Shown here in pieces: positions 60,982-64,000 of a stretch of DNA of 64,000 nt. The stretch lies in assembly GCA_029263175.1 (NCBI GenBank), contig JAJCXZ010000060.1:1-64000 (forward strand), in the 5' to 3' direction. Made by a program: the position numbers and the translations under genes. Source of the stretch: Acidimicrobiales bacterium (lineage in GTDB: Bacteria > Actinomycetota > Acidimicrobiia > Acidimicrobiales > Aldehydirespiratoraceae). Position 1 is the first letter of the stretch. The number at the start of each line of letters is the position of its first letter. The notes beneath the pieces are model-generated. The model was given only the letters and a program-made list of their open reading frames with translations. It was not told where the DNA came from and did not search any database.

Positions 60982-63261
60982 ATGCGTCTCCCCCTCGCTC
61001 CTGCTCTCCTTCTGCTCGCCCTCTTCGCCGCCGCGTGCAGCAGCGATACGGCCGCGCCGGTGGACGACACCACGCCGATCGACAACGCCACGGTCGATGA
61101 TGAACCGGGGGTGGCGGACGAACCAGTCGACGACGAACCCTCGATCGCCTCAGCCCAGTTCAAGGTTCGCACCTCGGCGGGGCAGGTCACGATCATGGGG
61201 GCAACCCCCGGCGTCGACGCTGAACTCACCAACGGCCGCGACAGCTACACCGGCGTGGTCGACGACCTCGGCAACCTGATTTTCCGCTCGGTTGAACCGG
61301 GCGACGGCTATGTCGTCACGACCATCGATGTGCCCGACGTGGTGAGCGACGAGTTCGCGGTGCCCACCCTCGGCGACCACCCAGACATCGACTTCTACGC
61401 CAGTCAGACGCTCGAAGAGGGCTTCAACTACATCGAGATGCGCGATGGCACCCTGCTGTCGGCGATGGTTCGCTTCCCCGACTTGGCGGGCGACGGACCC
61501 TTCCCGACCGTGGTCGAGTATTCGGGCTACGACCCCTCCAGCCCTGTCGAAGAAGAACCAACCATCGGGATCTATCGGGCCCTGGGCTACGCCACCGTCG
61601 GCGTCAACATGCGCGGCTCGGGTTGCTCGGGCGGCGCGTTCGACTACTTCGAACCACTCCAGTCGATCGACGGCTACGACATGATCGAAGTCATCGCCGG
61701 CCAGGAGTGGGTGCAGCACAACCACGTCGGCATGGTCGGTATCTCGTACTCGGGTATTTCACAGCTCTACGTCGCCTCGACCCGGCCTCCGTCGCTCGCT
61801 GCCATCACACCGATCTCGGTGATCGACGACAGCTATCGCTCGACCATCTACCCGGGTGGCATCTACAACAATGGATTCGCCAAGTCATGGGGCGACGCCC
61901 GCCAGGACAGCAACAAGGCCTACGGCGAGCAATGGGTGTCCCAGCGAGCCGAGTTCGGCGACGAGGTCTGCGACGCCAACCAACTGCTGCGCAGCCAGAA
62001 CCGCGACCTCGGCGCGGAAGCCGAAAACCAGGAGTTCTACGACCCCACCGTCGGCGATGTGCTCTCGCCTCGCACCTTCGTCGACCAGATCACCGTCCCG
62101 ACCTTTGTCGCCGGTGCGTGGCAAGACGAGCAGACGGGTGGGCGTTTCGCCACCATGCTCGACAACTTCACCGGCACCGATGTCTTGAAGATCCACCTTT
62201 ACAACGGCGCTCATGCAGACTCGCTCGGCCCGGAGAACCTTCAGCGTGCGTCTGAGTTCATGGACGTCTATGTCGCCCGGAAGACGCCCGCCATCAGCGC
62301 CTTCGTTCGAGCGGCCGCATCGATCCTCTACCAACAGTCATTCGGTGTCACCGGTGTAGTCGTGCCTGACGATCGGTTCACCTCGCTCGACGAAGCTCGG
62401 ACGACCATCGAATCCGAGCCCGCGGTCACCCTCTTCCTCGAGATGGGATCAACGGATTTCGCTCCCGGCGCGCCCCAGTCGCGGAGCCAGGTCACGTTCG
62501 AGTCGTGGCCACCCTCCGCCGCGGAGATGATGTCGTGGTCGCTCGATTCCGGCGGCGGACTCGACCCTGGTCCGGCTCCCGACTCCTCGGTCGAGTCGTT
62601 CGTGGTCGACGTCGATCGGTCCCAAGAGCTGACCAAGACACTCGACGGTGACGACGACCCCAACGAATTCGACAACCTCGGGTGGGCGCCGCTCGACCCG
62701 GGCGGTGCGCTCATCTACGACACGTCTCCGCTCAGCAACGACTACCTGCTTGCCGGCAGTGGCGCGGTTCGTCTTTGGATTTCGGCCGATGAAGACGATG
62801 CCGACCTTCAGGTCACGATCAGCGAGGCCCGGCCCGACGGCCAGGAGATGTACGTCCAGTCCGGGTGGCTGAGAGCCTCACATCGACAGCTCGTGGGCTC
62901 CGGCGATGACCCCGACATGATCCATACTCACCTTGAGGAAGACGTCGTCGCGTTGCCTCCAGGTGAGTACACCGAGGTCATCGTCGACATTCTCCCTGCT
63001 GGTCATGTGTTCCGGGCCGGCTCTCGGATCCGGCTCACCATCAGCAGTCCCGGTGGCGATCGCAACCTGTGGGCCTTCGATGTGCTCCCCTACGACGGCA
63101 CCAACGTCCACATCAGCCTCGGCGGCGACACCGACTCGATCATGCAGCTGCCATTGATGCCGGCCCCCGCTGGCATCGCCGATGAGCTTCCCGTTTGCGG
63201 CGCCCAGCGCAGCCAGCCCTGCCGCCCGGTAGTCGCCTGGACCAACACAGCTGCCGGCTAA
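60982..63261 (+). CDS. secreted lipoprotein hydrolase, CocE/X-Pro dipeptidyl-peptidase (S15) family
   Basis: A 759-aa protein. The lipobox signal peptide ends LLALFAAACSS, followed by an acidic linker, then the S15 alpha/beta-hydrolase from about 150. The nucleophile elbow is VGISYSGISQ, preceded by NMRGSGCSGG. A likely catalytic His is in NGAHADSL. The C-terminal jelly-roll (about 500-730) has PLSNDYLLAGSGAVRLWISA and AGSRIRLTISSPGGDRN, typical of CocE/NonD. It hydrolyses an ester or peptide outside the cell. TAA lies in a hairpin arm. Confidence 0.87.
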   Translation: MRLPLAPALLLLALFAAACSSDTAAPVDDTTPIDNATVDDEPGVADEPVDDEPSIASAQFKVRTSAGQVTIMGATPGVDAELTNGRDSYTGVVDDLGNLIFRSVEPGDGYVVTTIDVPDVVSDEFAVPTLGDHPDIDFYASQTLEEGFNYIEMRDGTLLSAMVRFPDLAGDGPFPTVVEYSGYDPSSPVEEEPTIGIYRALGYATVGVNMRGSGCSGGAFDYFEPLQSIDGYDMIEVIAGQEWVQHNHVGMVGISYSGISQLYVASTRPPSLAAITPISVIDDSYRSTIYPGGIYNNGFAKSWGDARQDSNKAYGEQWVSQRAEFGDEVCDANQLLRSQNRDLGAEAENQEFYDPTVGDVLSPRTFVDQITVPTFVAGAWQDEQTGGRFATMLDNFTGTDVLKIHLYNGAHADSLGPENLQRASEFMDVYVARKTPAISAFVRAAASILYQQSFGVTGVVVPDDRFTSLDEARTTIESEPAVTLFLEMGSTDFAPGAPQSRSQVTFESWPPSAAEMMSWSLDSGGGLDPGPAPDSSVESFVVDVDRSQELTKTLDGDDDPNEFDNLGWAPLDPGGALIYDTSPLSNDYLLAGSGAVRLWISADEDDADLQVTISEARPDGQEMYVQSGWLRASHRQLVGSGDDPDMIHTHLEEDVVALPPGEYTEVIVDILPAGHVFRAGSRIRLTISSPGGDRNLWAFDVLPYDGTNVHISLGGDTDSIMQLPLMPAPAGIADELPVCGAQRSQPCRPVVAWTNTAAG

Positions 63262-63294
63262 CGCACACTGGGGACAGACCCCACTGTGCGTTAG
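63258..63294. repeat. conserved-core hairpin element, copy 2
   Basis: Perfect 10-bp arms CTAACGCACA (63258-63267) and TGTGCGTTAG (63285-63294) enclose CTGGGGACAGACCCC (63268-63282), the same core as at 58392-58406 with one T/A change. The hydrolase stop codon TAA is inside the left arm. There is no T-tract on either side. Confidence 0.85.
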
Positions 63295-63320
63295 GTAGTG
63301 GCGGGGGATAGACAAACTGC

Positions 63321-63980
63321 GTGGGATTCGCCGGTCGGTCAGCCAACTCGATGCACGTCCCCCGCGCCTACGCGGTTGCGGGTTGGATCTTCCGCCTCTT
63401 CGCTCGCTGGATGAGCAGGCCCGGCTCTGACCCGCTTCCCGATCTCGGTGATCGACCGACCGTGCTGGTCGCCAACCACAGCAGCATGTCCGACGTCTTC
63501 TACGCCATCGCCGTGCTGTCGGACTGGGGCTACCCCGCTCGCTGCCTGGTCCGCTACAGCTACTTCAAGAATCCCGTGATGGGCGCGTTCCTTCGGTCGG
63601 TCGACTGCATCCCTGCCGGAGGCGGTGGAAGCGACGCCGCCGCCATCGCCCTCGAGACGCTCAACACCGGACGACCCGTGGCGGTCATGCCCGAGGGTCG
63701 CGTCACCCCTCGCGATCAACTCGAGACAGACGGCATGGGCCCGTTCCGCCCTGGGTTCATCGACATCGCTCGGCAGGCCGACGCCCAGATCCTGCCCGTC
63801 GCCCTGATCAACGCTGACAAGGTGTGGGGAAGCCGCTCAAAGCTTCCCCGACTGCTGCCGTTCAGGCGACCAAGGGTCACTCTCGGCACCGGCACTCCGG
63901 TCCCACTCGATGGCCGCGACGACGCCACGATCGAGGCCGAGGTACGGGCCCAGATGGCATCGATTCTCGCTCGGCCCTAG
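63321..63980 (+). CDS. 1-acyl-sn-glycerol-3-phosphate acyltransferase (PlsC) family protein
   Basis: A 219-aa membrane-associated acyltransferase. The catalytic NHSSMSD (H-x4-D) is followed by the glycerol-phosphate-binding region around FLRSVDCIPAGGGGSDA and by VMPEGRVTPRD, which gives the E-G-R/T block III. It acylates lysophosphatidic acid or a related acceptor in phospholipid synthesis. GTG 63321 has a distant GGGGG; ATG 63351 (MHVPRAYAV) is an alternative start. Confidence 0.85.
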   Translation: MGFAGRSANSMHVPRAYAVAGWIFRLFARWMSRPGSDPLPDLGDRPTVLVANHSSMSDVFYAIAVLSDWGYPARCLVRYSYFKNPVMGAFLRSVDCIPAGGGGSDAAAIALETLNTGRPVAVMPEGRVTPRDQLETDGMGPFRPGFIDIARQADAQILPVALINADKVWGSRSKLPRLLPFRRPRVTLGTGTPVPLDGRDDATIEAEVRAQMASILARP

Positions 63981-64000
63981 CTTCACCGGATGGCATCAAT

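Overview
The window comes from a high-GC actinobacterium. Evidence includes many GTG/TTG starts, a DinB/mycothiol-type metalloprotein, many small LxxC lipoproteins, a BTAD-type regulator and GC-rich terminators of the actinobacterial kind. The mix of form I CO dehydrogenase, choline sulfatase and large kinase/cyclase/ATPase regulators fits an uncultured or marine Acidimicrobiia (Ilumatobacter-like) lineage, but that placement is inference. There is no prophage, IS element or CRISPR array. The sequence reads as chromosome with short, often translationally coupled operons.

Region by region. (1) 1-8.3 kb is a cyclic-nucleotide and kinase signalling block: a cut XRE regulator, a small membrane protein, a class III adenylate cyclase with an Rv1264-like N-terminus, tadA, an N-acyltransferase fused to a cyclic-nucleotide-binding domain, a giant zinc-ribbon/kinase/AAA/cyclase protein and a universal stress protein. 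(2) 8.4-10.6 kb holds tRNA-Ser(CGA) with a strong terminator whose 3' half is repeated after the next gene (an SDR), then a GNAT. (3) 10.6-16.3 kb carries lipoproteins (a beta-lactamase-fold serine hydrolase, a triple-repeat protein, a small one coupled to an MFS permease) and two long gene-free stretches, one with a nested 65-bp palindrome. (4) 16.4-18.2 kb is a two-gene corrinoid methyltransferase module. (5) 18.3-25.7 kb holds a 1309-aa BTAD/cyclase/AAA regulator, HAD hydrolase, MerE-like protein, META lipoprotein, SRPBCC protein with divergent TetR, and a cupin. (6) 25.7-33.7 kb holds Gfo/Idh/MocA, methyltransferase and PHP genes, an isocitrate-lyase-family enzyme coupled to a dimethylformamidase-like protein, CMD, VOC and lipoproteins.

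(7) 33.7-48.2 kb is dominated by an aerobic carbon monoxide dehydrogenase island in two converging operons. The plus operon encodes cofactor and insertion functions (MocA-like cytidylyltransferase, XdhC, CoxD ATPase, CoxE VWA protein) and three unexplained small proteins, one GIY-YIG-like. The minus operon encodes an 81-aa leader protein, coxM-coxS-coxL (form I signature AYRCSFR), an XdhC-YHS fusion and coxG. It then runs without a break into five consecutive small single-TM proteins and a 527-aa membrane protein made of two near-identical halves. That membrane array is the best candidate in the window for an undescribed system, perhaps the membrane platform through which CO-derived electrons reach quinone.

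(8) 48.3-64 kb holds choline sulfatase, a DM13 protein, aroQ, a Tat-exported protein, the NAD-salvage pair pncB-pncA, a methyltransferase, an ABC exporter, an ECF sigma/PASTA pair in which both genes are frameshifted, an MFS permease, a CocE/S15-type secreted hydrolase and a PlsC acyltransferase. Two hairpins with a shared core CTGGGG(T/A)CAGACCCC and unrelated but perfectly paired arms sit on stop codons at 58.4 and 63.3 kb.
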